Below are positions 1 to 5,629 of a stretch of 13,060 nucleotides of DNA, one piece after another (the first letter of the stretch is position 1; the number at the start of each line of letters is the position of its first letter). Both the position numbers and the translations under genes were made by a program. Under the pieces are notes generated by a model. It was not told the origin of the DNA and searched no databases. It saw only the letters and a list, made by a program, of their open reading frames with translations. The DNA comes from Microcaldota archaeon. GTDB taxonomy: Archaea > Micrarchaeota > Micrarchaeia > Anstonellales > Bilamarchaeaceae. The stretch lies in NCBI GenBank assembly GCA_030668565.1, contig DAOVFD010000016.1, positions 1-13,060 on the forward strand. Reading direction: 5' to 3'.

Positions 1-296
1 CTTACCAATCCAACACAAAAAGCGGCAGAAGAGCCAAGTCCACCGAAAGTGGGTAAATCGCCTTCAAGATAAACATCGTATGTGTCCTTTACGCCCATTG
101 CATCAAGCACTTTCTGGATTCCATCAAGGCTCATTTCCTTAACAACAGTCTGTTCTGTTATTATATTATTCTTTTCCGCCTTGTTAATCTCAACAATTGC
201 TGAATTCATTATTCCCGCAGCTATCGCAGGAGCACCATGAACAACAAAATGCTCCCCGAAAAGTATAATCTTTCCTCTTCCAACTCCTCTTCCCAT
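1..296 (-). CDS. mvk: Mevalonate kinase, N-terminal part (gene runs off the left edge)
   Basis: GHMP-family kinase that phosphorylates mevalonate, an early committed step of isoprenoid (archaeal lipid) synthesis in the cytoplasm. The first ~98 residues are visible. The start MGRGVGRGKIILFGEHFVVH is the conserved N-terminal GHMP motif, and near the window edge LPTFGGLGSSAAF is the Gly/Ser-rich ATP-binding motif 2. The start ATG (294-296) lies one base after the stop of the upstream gene (298), so the two are almost certainly co-transcribed. The C-terminal two thirds are outside the window. Fits with the aconitase X and CarS genes further along, both also in archaeal lipid synthesis. A different GHMP kinase is possible but the EHFVVHG.PAIA context favours mevalonate kinase. 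Confidence 0.9.
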   Translation of the reverse strand, partial: MGRGVGRGKIILFGEHFVVHGAPAIAAGIMNSAIVEINKAEKNNIITEQTVVKEMSLDGIQKVLDAMGVKDTYDVYLEGDLPTFGGLGSSAAFCVGLV

Positions 297-297
297 A

Positions 298-1044
298 TTA
301 TCCCTTCGCCGTTCTGCCCTTTGGCTTCGGTATTTTAATCTCCGGATGCGCAGCTTTAAGCATTCCTGGATGTGCATAAGGCGCATAACCAAGATTTTCC
401 AGAGATTTCACAATAACATAAGCATCCTTTCCACTAAGTTCTTCAAGCAAGTCAGCAGCAGCCCCAAAAGATTTTCTCCTTTTGGCAGCATTTACTTCTC
501 CGCTTTCTCCTGCAAATTCAAATGATTTGTTAACAGCAGTCTGCACAACTCCGCTAAGCAGTCCTGAAACCTCCCAGTCCTTTACTCCTTCTTCAAGCCC
601 TAATTTTTTTATCGAAATCCATTTTGCGTATTTTCCTACGAAAACAATCTGCCCTTCAACCTTTTCGGTTTCAGGTTTAATGGAAGATGAAACATCAGGC
701 AACAATGCAACACCTGCATTCGCAAGTGCTCTGTTAAAGAAATAACTCTCAGCAGCAGTAATCAATTTCCCCTCCTTTACAGTTCCTTCAAGCTGCTTCC
801 TGACAGAATTTTCCCTTATGAATTTCGCAATAGAAGTCAAATCTTTTCCTGCTTTTGAAGCAATCTCCTCAACCTTTTTGCAGTCTATTTCAGAAAACTC
901 ATAAGCAAAAGGTTCTGTGGTCTTAATAATCTCAACAAGCACGCCGGCAACATCCCTCTCGTTTGCACCTTTCAAGTCGTACCTAACATTAAAATCAAGT
1001 TCCTTGTATTTTCCTGAAAATATTATTTCATCTTCACCAATCAT
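298..1044 (-). CDS. Two-repeat protein, probable DUF2666 family
   Basis: 248 residues of unknown function. Two similar halves are visible: residues ~6-85 begin EIIFSGKYKELDFNVRYDLK and residues ~130-215 begin QIVFVGKYAKWISIKKLGL. Each opens with a [IV]xFxGKYxxW/L strand and continues into a helix-rich part (VAGVLVEIIKTTEPFAYEF against VSGLLSGVVQTAVNKSFEF). This matches my memory of the archaeal DUF2666 family, which has F.xKYxdWI repeats; the assignment is tentative. The C-terminus is basic (KIPKPKGRTAKG). ATG start at 1044, with GGGAG a few bases upstream and an AT box at 1071-1080. Ends one base before mevalonate kinase, suggesting co-expression, but no lipid-related motif is visible. Confidence 0.7.
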   Translation of the reverse strand: MIGEDEIIFSGKYKELDFNVRYDLKGANERDVAGVLVEIIKTTEPFAYEFSEIDCKKVEEIASKAGKDLTSIAKFIRENSVRKQLEGTVKEGKLITAAESYFFNRALANAGVALLPDVSSSIKPETEKVEGQIVFVGKYAKWISIKKLGLEEGVKDWEVSGLLSGVVQTAVNKSFEFAGESGEVNAAKRRKSFGAAADLLEELSGKDAYVIVKSLENLGYAPYAHPGMLKAAHPEIKIPKPKGRTAKG

Positions 1045-1070
1045 AAAACTCCCGAAGTGATATGGAAAAT

Positions 1071-1080
1071 AAGATTATAA
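1071..1080 (-). promoter_or_regulatory. Probable TATA box for the DUF2666-mevalonate kinase operon
   Basis: Minus-strand TTATAATCTT centred about 32 bases before the ATG at 1044, in the 49-base gap after the previous gene. Spacing suits a short leader carrying the GGGAG element at 1052-1056. Confidence 0.4.
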
Positions 1081-1093
1081 AACATGTTGGCGG

Positions 1094-1696
1094 TCAGGCC
1101 ACTCTTTTATGCTGGTTTCCGAGCCACCTTCCTTTATCAAGCCGGCGGAATCTTGCAGGAATATTCGTAAATCCCAGGGCATGGTACCTGTTTCTTACGC
1201 CCTTTCTTATCTTGAGTAAAAGCTCCTCTGTTTTTGAATCTTTTTTGGATTGCGCGTGCACTTTATCACTGTTTTTCCCCCTTACATCTATTCCGTCTTC
1301 TTCAAGCTTGCCGTAAACATCGCTTATCACGTGCATTCTCTCTTCATGCATTCTGATTCTGTCTTCGGATAGGGGCGCGTATCCTACCCTGCTTCTTTCC
1401 TTGCCTTCCAATGGCATCATGCAGACTTCAGCAGTGTACAATGCAGCAGTATTTTCATGTTCCCTTAAGCTGATTGAAATGAACTGATGTATCATTCTGG
1501 TCATTATTTCGCATTTTTCAGGAGTGCTGAAATTCTTATGGTGGAATATTACTTTTGAAATCCATTCCGAAATCTGTTGCCCGGGTTTGGACCTGATTAT
1601 TTCTAGTACCATATCTGCATTTTCCGGATTGTCTACAATATCCCTCAGAAGTTTTCTCACTTCATTATCGGCTCTAACCATGCCAATACCCACCAC
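1094..1696 (-). CDS. Unrecognised charged protein, 200 aa
   Basis: I do not recognise a family. The protein is mostly helical in character, rich in Glu, Arg, Lys and His, with no membrane segment or signal peptide. It has an N-terminal helical part (VRKLLRDIVDNPENADMVLE), a central His/Met-rich stretch (HHKNF...CEIMTRMIHQFISISLREHE; RMHEERMHVISDVYGKLEED) and a very basic C-terminus (RFRRLDKGRWLGNQHKRVA) that could bind nucleic acid; that is inference. The outermost start is GTG at 1696; GTG at 1693 and ATG at 1681 (MVRADNEV) are alternatives, and ATG 1681 is perhaps likelier. Followed by a 49-base gap, so it may or may not be co-transcribed with the downstream genes. A TATA box and a 12-base palindrome lie upstream. 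Confidence 0.6.
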   Translation of the reverse strand: MVGIGMVRADNEVRKLLRDIVDNPENADMVLEIIRSKPGQQISEWISKVIFHHKNFSTPEKCEIMTRMIHQFISISLREHENTAALYTAEVCMMPLEGKERSRVGYAPLSEDRIRMHEERMHVISDVYGKLEEDGIDVRGKNSDKVHAQSKKDSKTEELLLKIRKGVRNRYHALGFTNIPARFRRLDKGRWLGNQHKRVA

Positions 1697-1713
1697 ATGT
1701 TATTGGATGTATA

Positions 1714-1725
1714 TTTACATGTAAA
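1714..1725. promoter_or_regulatory. Palindrome TTTACATGTAAA, possible operator
   Basis: A perfect 12-base palindrome between the TATA box (1729-1738) and the start codon (1696) of the minus-strand gene, right where a repressor would block polymerase. The regulator is unknown; a chance palindrome in AT-rich DNA is possible. Confidence 0.35.
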
Positions 1726-1728
1726 CAA

Positions 1729-1738
1729 TATTTATAAA
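1729..1738 (-). promoter_or_regulatory. TATA box upstream of the 200-aa protein gene
   Basis: Minus-strand TTTATAAATA, a near-consensus archaeal TATA box. It predicts transcription starting near 1705-1710, giving a ~10-30 base leader before the GTG/ATG candidates. Confidence 0.55.
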
Positions 1739-1763
1739 CTTGAGTGAAAGCAAAATAATTAGT

Positions 1764-1773
1764 CTTTTTAATC
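1764..1773 (+). promoter_or_regulatory. Possible box A (TATA) of the tRNA-Thr gene
   Basis: CTTTTTAATC centred ~32 bases before the tRNA 5' end at 1801, within the 104-base gap between the divergently transcribed 200-aa gene and the tRNA. Moderate match only. Confidence 0.4.
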
Positions 1774-1800
1774 GATATGTGTAATTGATTAAACTTAATC

Positions 1801-1891
1801 GCCTCTGTAGCTCAGCCTGGTAGAGCGCGTGCTTGGTAAAAATTTATATCCAAAAAGCACGAGGTCGGGAGTTCAATTCCCCCCGGAGGCT
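1801..1891 (+). tRNA. tRNA-Thr(GGT) with a 17-base intron (1839-1855)
   Basis: Cloverleaf read by eye: acceptor GCCTCTG (1801-1807) pairs with CGGAGGC (1884-1890), with T6-G67 the only wobble; D arm GCTC/GAGC; anticodon stem CGTGC (1828-1832) with GCACG (1857-1861); T arm GGGAG-TTCAATT-CCCCC with one A-C mismatch; discriminator T1891; no encoded CCA. The loop without the intron is TTGGTAA, anticodon GGT (1835-1837), Thr. The G1-C72 and C2-G71 pairs are known Thr identity elements. The intron sits at the canonical position 37/38: TTGG (1833-1836) pairs with CCAA (1850-1853) as a 4-bp helix, with 3-base bulges TAA (1837-1839) and AAA (1854-1856). The rule of cutting after the second bulge base gives a 17-base intron. 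The inner intron helix is weak. Spliced length 74. Confidence 0.95.
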
Positions 1892-2974
1892 TTAGTCAGT
1901 AATTCCCTTTCCATTCAAAAATGCGCGGAACTTTCTTGTAGTCTTAAGATAAGTTTTTGAAAACCTGATTCTTGTTTTTCCTTTTTCTTTTCTTTTTGAA
2001 ATTAATTTTAGTTTCACTTCTTTTCCAGTATGCTTCTTTATCTTGTCCCAGATACTTTCGTCGCTCACAAGAATTTCAAATTCATCTTCTATGTCTCTTC
2101 CTGAAGCAATAGTATCCATTGCCTTTATCAGGCCTTTGATATAGGCAGCACCAAGTTCTTTTCCGTATTTTTCCCTGTCCAATCCATAATCCCTTATGAA
2201 AAATGCGGAACGGACGACTCTTTGGTTGAAGAATCCGAAAGGCATGTCAAAAAACAGATGTGCACAGTTCTTTATATCATCAATATCCGCATTTGTGTTT
2301 ACGTATTTCACTACATCCTTTCTGCTCTCTGATTTTATCGCTATGCCCTCTTTCCTGGCCCTGTTCATATGCCTGACAATTTTTTCCAGTTTTTTGAAAT
2401 CATCTGCTCTGAATTTTCCAATAAGCGGAATAGAAGGAATATTGTATTTCCTTAAAAGTTCATATTTCATCTTGCAGGGCAGATAATTTCCATGACCATC
2501 ATCAATATCAAAAACGAAAAGCTTTACATCAAATTCCTTTGTGGGTTTTGTATAAGGGGTGTTCCCAATCATCTCCCCACATAAAACATATTCCGGATGC
2601 TCTCCAAAGAATTTCTCAAACCCCATTTCACGGACTTTCTCTGTTACAAAGGAATCAAGAAAACCTCCGCGACTGAAGGCATAAATTCCTCCACCGATTC
2701 TTGCAATCCTGATATTGAAACCGTCTATTTTCTCCTCAAGATGGATGGTTTTTTCATGAATATTTTTCTTTATCCCATTTTCAAAAGTGAAAATTCTTTT
2801 TATGTGCGGAAAACCCCGGATTATATTTTTTCCGGGAGCAATGACCGTTCCTCTCTCTATGCCTTTGAATGTACTCCTGAACCTTACGTAGTTTATTTCC
2901 TCTCTGAGAAGTTCTGCCTTGCCCTTTTTGATTGCCTCGTTCACTTTTGTTCTTTCTATTCTACCATGGGACAT
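1892..2974 (-). CDS. Archaeal ATP-dependent RNA ligase (Rnl3 / Pab1020-MthRnl type)
   Basis: Joins RNA ends through a Lys-AMP intermediate; family members circularise RNA in vitro. 360 residues, close to the family's usual ~380. Nucleotidyltransferase motifs in order: motif I EEKIDGFNIR (nucleophile Lys82), SRGGF (motif Ia), LCGEMIG (motif III), KLFVFDI (IIIa), EGIAIK (IV) and VVKYV (V). The ~110-residue C-terminal part corresponds to the family's helical dimerisation domain. ATG start at 2974 overlaps the end of carS by 14 bases, so it is the third gene of aconitase X - carS - ligase. Its TAA stop touches the 3' end of the convergent intron-bearing tRNA-Thr gene with no spacer. tRNA exon joining in archaea is normally credited to RtcB, so a role in that is not implied. 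Confidence 0.93.
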   Translation of the reverse strand: MSHGRIERTKVNEAIKKGKAELLREEINYVRFRSTFKGIERGTVIAPGKNIIRGFPHIKRIFTFENGIKKNIHEKTIHLEEKIDGFNIRIARIGGGIYAFSRGGFLDSFVTEKVREMGFEKFFGEHPEYVLCGEMIGNTPYTKPTKEFDVKLFVFDIDDGHGNYLPCKMKYELLRKYNIPSIPLIGKFRADDFKKLEKIVRHMNRARKEGIAIKSESRKDVVKYVNTNADIDDIKNCAHLFFDMPFGFFNQRVVRSAFFIRDYGLDREKYGKELGAAYIKGLIKAMDTIASGRDIEDEFEILVSDESIWDKIKKHTGKEVKLKLISKRKEKGKTRIRFSKTYLKTTRKFRAFLNGKGITD

Positions 2975-3482
2975 TTTTCAACCCCGCACGGTTTGCGATG
3001 AAATTTGTAAGTGGATGCAGCAATACAGTGAGGACTAAAAAGAATAAAAGATTAAGCGGTTCGTAAAGTGAAAGATTTACAAACGGATAAACAAGGAGCA
3101 ATGCAAAAACCAGGAACATTATACTGTCAAGGAAAAACTGTTTTCCTGAATCCACCCCGAATCTTCTTTTGACAAAACTTCCTACTGCATCCCCCACCAT
3201 AGTACCCAAGGAAAGCGAAAATACACCCACAATCTGGAGTTCAACATTATTGAAAAACGGCAGAAGGTAATACTGGCTTATTATGATTCCTGCAAGCGTT
3301 CCTCCGAAAACACCTGCAATAAATCCTCTTACCGTTTTGCTCTTCCCGAAAATTCTTCTCCCATCACTCCATTTTGCACCCAAGTCAAGCGGTTTTCCAC
3401 CCCCAAGAATTACTGGAATAGCATTTGCAATGTATATCGGAATCAGAAATAATATCAATGAAACAAAATCCAATATCTTCAC
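2961..3482 (-). CDS. carS: CDP-archaeol synthase CarS
   Basis: Integral membrane enzyme (PF01864/DUF46) that activates unsaturated archaetidic acid with CTP to make CDP-archaeol, the precursor of polar head-group attachment. 173 residues, typical for the family. Visible signatures: SDGRRIFGKSKTVRGF (residues ~39-54), a cytidylyltransferase-like polar loop, and GDAVGSFVKRRFGVDSGKQF (~98-117). About five hydrophobic segments: ~3-27, ~54-70, ~80-97, ~120-137 and ~144-160. The start is GTG at 3480-3482, overlapping the aconitase X stop by 4 bases (GTGA), which indicates translational coupling. The C-terminus overlaps the RNA ligase start. Shares the lipid theme with aconitase X upstream and mevalonate kinase at the window's left. 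Confidence 0.93.
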   Translation of the reverse strand: MKILDFVSLILFLIPIYIANAIPVILGGGKPLDLGAKWSDGRRIFGKSKTVRGFIAGVFGGTLAGIIISQYYLLPFFNNVELQIVGVFSLSLGTMVGDAVGSFVKRRFGVDSGKQFFLDSIMFLVFALLLVYPFVNLSLYEPLNLLFFLVLTVLLHPLTNFIANRAGLKNVPW

Positions 3483-4678
3483 CTGTATAATATATCTTCA
3501 ATATCTCCGAATGCAACCTTCTGCTTGCACAGATTCGGTAAATATTTCGCGGCTTTACCTGAATTTGCACCTGTGATATTAAAGCCCATCTCTTTCAGCG
3601 GACATACCACCATGCAGGTATCGGCTACCAGTATTCCACCCGCTTCTTTTATTATTTTATCATAGCCGAGCTCCTCAGCTTTTTCTTTCGTTTTCCTTGC
3701 AGTGCATATCCAGAATTTACAAGTTGGTTTTTTCTCCTTAACAAGTTCTACAACTCTCTTAATCTCCTCAATCGAAGCATGAGGGCATCCAAGAGTAACC
3801 AAATCAGGTTTTTCACCGCTATCTATCTCTTCCTTCATTTTCTTCAAATCGTCATCTGTAAAAATAATTTCCTCTGCATCATCACTCACAATATATTCAG
3901 GAGTAACTCCTTCAACATAAAACAAAGGAACTGCTCCTGAAGCAGCCATAGCAGCCCCAAGTAATTTCAACTGAATTTCACTTGCTTTAATCTTGGAAAA
4001 TGCAGGATATCTCTTTCCAACTTCTCTTCCTATAAAATATCCCATGGTTCCGAAATCATTATCGCTTTTTAAATTCGCTTCAATCTTCACTTTAACCCCT
4101 GCAACCCTATTCTCATCAATATGCAATCCGTAATAAGGAGTAACCCCGCATATTCCTGCAGACAAGGCAGAAGGTCCCCCTTCCCTGTTAGTACGCGCAC
4201 CAAGAACAGAATTCGCAAAAGCAACTGCAGAGCTTTCAGCCCATGCGATATGCTCTCCTTTTCCTGGCCTTATTCCAATCTGATAAGGAGTACAGGTATA
4301 AGTTGACATTATCCCCATTTTTTTGTAGGCATCAAGAATGTGAATCTGTTTTTCAGCAAACTCTTTGGGGATTCCCTGTTCCTTCCATTGCTCAACGTCC
4401 ATTCCGGCAGGATTCAGAAAAGTCGGAATGCTTACTTTCGCACCCTTGGAAGCCATAATCTCCAAATATTCAAGTCCGGCATCCCCGATAGTCTTATAAG
4501 AAACCCCTGCAACCTGTGCACTGGAAACAGGGATCATCTTTTCTGCGTTATAAATCCTTCCTAAGGCTGTAAGTATCTCCATTGCAGTCCGTTTGGTTTC
4601 TCCTAATTCGCCATCGAGCATCTGTTGCTCTTTTCTAGTAAGTTTCAACTCCTCACCATTATGCTTAATCAGGAGCAA
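3479..4678 (-). CDS. Aconitase X catalytic (large) subunit; probable phosphomevalonate dehydratase large subunit
   Basis: COG1679/DUF521. In archaea lacking classical phosphomevalonate kinase, this protein with a small swivelling subunit dehydrates 5-phosphomevalonate to trans-anhydromevalonate phosphate, using a [4Fe-4S] cluster. The ~399 residues match the family. Recognisable blocks: MEILTALGRIYNAEKMIPVS, PTFLNPAGMD, TYTCTPYQIG, WAESSAVAFANSVLGARTNR, GGPSALSAGICG, TLGCPHASIEE and VADTCMVVCP; Cys in the TC.PY, GCPH and DTC contexts are candidate cluster ligands. The outermost start is TTG at 4678; an internal TTG at 4648, giving MKLTRKEQQML and preceded by GGTGAGGAG, matches the usual family N-terminus better. 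The small subunit is not in the window. First gene of the operon with carS and RNA ligase. The alternative role, a hydroxyproline-type dehydratase, is less likely beside lipid genes. Confidence 0.92.
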   Translation of the reverse strand: MLLIKHNGEELKLTRKEQQMLDGELGETKRTAMEILTALGRIYNAEKMIPVSSAQVAGVSYKTIGDAGLEYLEIMASKGAKVSIPTFLNPAGMDVEQWKEQGIPKEFAEKQIHILDAYKKMGIMSTYTCTPYQIGIRPGKGEHIAWAESSAVAFANSVLGARTNREGGPSALSAGICGVTPYYGLHIDENRVAGVKVKIEANLKSDNDFGTMGYFIGREVGKRYPAFSKIKASEIQLKLLGAAMAASGAVPLFYVEGVTPEYIVSDDAEEIIFTDDDLKKMKEEIDSGEKPDLVTLGCPHASIEEIKRVVELVKEKKPTCKFWICTARKTKEKAEELGYDKIIKEAGGILVADTCMVVCPLKEMGFNITGANSGKAAKYLPNLCKQKVAFGDIEDILYR

Positions 4679-4701
4679 TAAGTATTAATTACTTTAACTT
4701 T

Positions 4702-4710
4702 AACATAAAA
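4702..4710 (-). promoter_or_regulatory. Possible TATA box of the aconitase X operon
   Basis: Minus-strand GTTTTATGTTA region ~28 bases before TTG 4678. A start near 4680 would give a leaderless message from TTG 4678 or a ~30-base leader to TTG 4648. The match is imperfect, and other AT-rich steps follow it. Confidence 0.35.
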
Positions 4711-4906
4711 CCTGCGAAGCCGGGCTCGGTTTGGCTCTGGCCAAATCACCCAGCTTTGTAAAGCCGGGCTGGCAGATCGGCTATGCGGCCGCCTGCAGTT
4801 GTTCGCTTTTCTGAGGCTTGAGAAATCCTGCCTGTGAACGGCATAAAGCGGCATAGAGGGGTTCGACAGGAAATGCCCGATAATCCCTTGCCCGGCTTTT
4901 TCTATT
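4711..4906. ncRNA. GC-rich, strongly structured intergenic island; candidate structured RNA or repeat element
   Basis: Sharp GC-rich patch between AT-rich promoters. Visible pairings: TTTGGC (4730-4735) with GCCAAA (4740-4745); GCAG..CGGC (4772-4781) with GCCG.CTGC (4788-4796), an 8-bp stem with a small internal loop; CCTGTGAAC (4831-4839) with GTTC-g-ACAGG (4861-4870), 9 bp with one bulge; and a closing 10-bp inverted repeat AAAGCCGGGC (4760-4769) with GCCCGGCTTT (4890-4899), followed by a T run. Another AAGCCGGGCT lies at 4717-4726. The strand is open: on plus, the T run after the closing helix looks like a 3' end; on minus, GTTTATAAATTT (4917-4928) would start a transcript near 4895. I do not recognise RNase P, SRP, 5S or tRNA consensus. 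No convincing protein. Confidence 0.5.
4883..4906. repeat. 24-base direct repeat, left copy (flanks hicBA)
   Basis: Identical over all 24 bases to 5434-5457; core CCCTTGCCCGGCTTTTTC. The left copy ends 13 bases before the hicB TATA box, so one complete hicBA transcription unit sits between the copies (551-base spacing). The copy also ends the GC-rich island. Confidence 0.9.
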
Positions 4907-4919
4907 CAAAACAGTCAAA

Positions 4920-4928
4920 TTTATAAAC
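4920..4928 (+). promoter_or_regulatory. TATA box of hicBA (reads in both directions)
   Basis: TTTATAAAC centred ~35 bases before the hicB GTG at 4959. Its minus-strand reading, GTTTATAAATTT, is an equally good TATA box pointing into the GC-rich island. Confidence 0.6.
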
Positions 4929-4958
4929 AAAATAAAACATAATATAGTTGGTGAAAAA

Positions 4959-5198
4959 GTGGAAAAAAACGTAGTTGAATTCGACGTTATAATCGAACAA
5001 GACGAAGATGGCATGTATGTTGCACATGTTCCAGAATTACCCGGATGTCATACTCAGGGCAAGACGATAGAAGAAGTTCTTGCAAATATAAAAGAAGCAA
5101 TGGAACTTTATCTGGAGCACACCGAGGACAAAGAAATAGAGCCAATGAAATTTATTGCTGTTCATAAAGTTAAAATCCCTTCTCCTGATGCCGCATGA
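4959..5198 (+). CDS. hicB: HicB-family antitoxin (UPF0150)
   Basis: Antitoxin of a type II toxin-antitoxin pair, expected to bind and neutralise HicA. 79 residues with the HicB hallmark FDVIIEQDEDGMYVAHVPEL (partial RNase H-like fold) and PGCHTQGKTIEEVLANIKEA. It is short and lacks an appended C-terminal HTH or RHH DNA-binding domain, so autoregulation, if any, must work otherwise. The start is GTG at 4959, with GGTG at 4950-4953 upstream; another GTG at 4951 is out of frame. Its TGA overlaps the hicA ATG (ATGA), indicating coupled translation. Antitoxin before toxin is the reverse of the classical hicAB order but is common in this family. Flanked on both sides by the 24-base repeat. Confidence 0.9.
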   Translation: MEKNVVEFDVIIEQDEDGMYVAHVPELPGCHTQGKTIEEVLANIKEAMELYLEHTEDKEIEPMKFIAVHKVKIPSPDAA

Positions 5199-5425
5199 AA
5201 CTTAAGCCCGTTTCTCCTGAAAAATTAATCAAAGTTCTTGAAAAGTTAGGATATAACTCAGTAAGACAAAAAGGATCTCATCTCATTATGGAGAATTCGG
5301 AAACAAAAAAGATTACTGTTATTCCTATGCATAATAGAGATGTTGGAAAAGGATTACTGAGACAAATAATAAAAGAAATCGGAATTGAAAGGGAAGAATT
5401 CCTTAAACTGTTATATGAAAGTTAA
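5195..5425 (+). CDS. hicA: HicA-family toxin (YcfA-like mRNA interferase)
   Basis: Small dsRBD-like toxin, known in the family to cleave or block mRNA. 76 residues: an N-terminal helix (SPEKLIKVLEKLGY), the strand carrying the conserved catalytic His in RQKGSHLIM (His29), the second strand KKITVIPMHN, then the C-terminal helix GKGLLRQIIKEIGI. All hallmark residues are present, so it looks intact. ATG at 5195 overlaps the hicB stop by 4 bases. The second copy of the 24-base repeat begins 9 bases after the stop codon, and its CTTTTTC tract may serve as terminator. Confidence 0.92.
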   Translation: MKLKPVSPEKLIKVLEKLGYNSVRQKGSHLIMENSETKKITVIPMHNRDVGKGLLRQIIKEIGIEREEFLKLLYES

Positions 5426-5433
5426 GATTTCCT

Positions 5434-5457
5434 ATCCCTTGCCCGGCTTTTTCTATT
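5434..5457. repeat. 24-base direct repeat, right copy (flanks hicBA)
   Basis: Exact copy of 4883-4906, starting 9 bases after the hicA stop. GC core (GCCCGGC) followed by T5, so it could also terminate hicBA transcription. Confidence 0.9.
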
Positions 5458-5492
5458 TCTAACACTTCTACGTCGGAAGAACATAAAGTAAG

Positions 5493-5503
5493 GTTTATAA
5501 ATC
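5493..5503 (+). promoter_or_regulatory. Strong TATA box in the gap after hicA
   Basis: GTTTATAAATC on the plus strand, near consensus, centred ~24 bases before the ATG at 5521. It points into a gap with no long ORF, implying a short transcript starting about 5521-5525. Confidence 0.6.
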
Positions 5504-5520
5504 TTCTTTTCTATAACACC

Positions 5521-5625
5521 ATGCGCAGTCGGCGAGTAAAGCTGCGAAGAAGTTTTGAGATTACATCAAGGGACGTCTTTGTGTTCTTTGGACTTCGGTT
5601 CTTAGAGTCGGCTGCTCTTTTTTCT
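5521..5625 (+). ncRNA. Candidate short transcript (small RNA or leaderless mini-ORF)
   Basis: Downstream of a near-consensus TATA box and ending at a T6 run (5618-5623). CGCAG (5524-5528) can pair with CTGCG (5542-5546); AGTCGGC occurs near both ends. No box C/D (RUGAUGA/CUGA) pair is seen. Read as protein, ATG 5521 opens a 55-codon frame (MRSRRVKLRRSFEITSRDVF...), ending at 5688 inside the convergent pilin-like gene; its Arg-rich start and Cys/Leu-rich end look non-native, so an RNA is preferred. Expression is unproven. Confidence 0.35.
5618..5625 (+). terminator. T-run, possible terminator
   Basis: TTTTTTCT just before the convergent stop codon at 5630; archaeal termination commonly occurs at such T tracts. 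Confidence 0.35.
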
Positions 5626-5629
5626 AATT

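Noticed and set aside
4711..4906. RNase P RNA, SRP RNA or another known RNA in the GC-rich island
   Set aside because: The universally conserved RNase P blocks (GAGGAAAGTCC and ACAGAA..) and the SRP GNAR-loop motif could not be found on either strand.
4669..5014. Minus-strand frames through the GC-rich island (about 61 and 77 codons)
   Set aside because: The translations are low in recognisable features, rich in Arg/Pro/Ser, and span the stems and the hicB promoter; better explained as chance frames in structured DNA.
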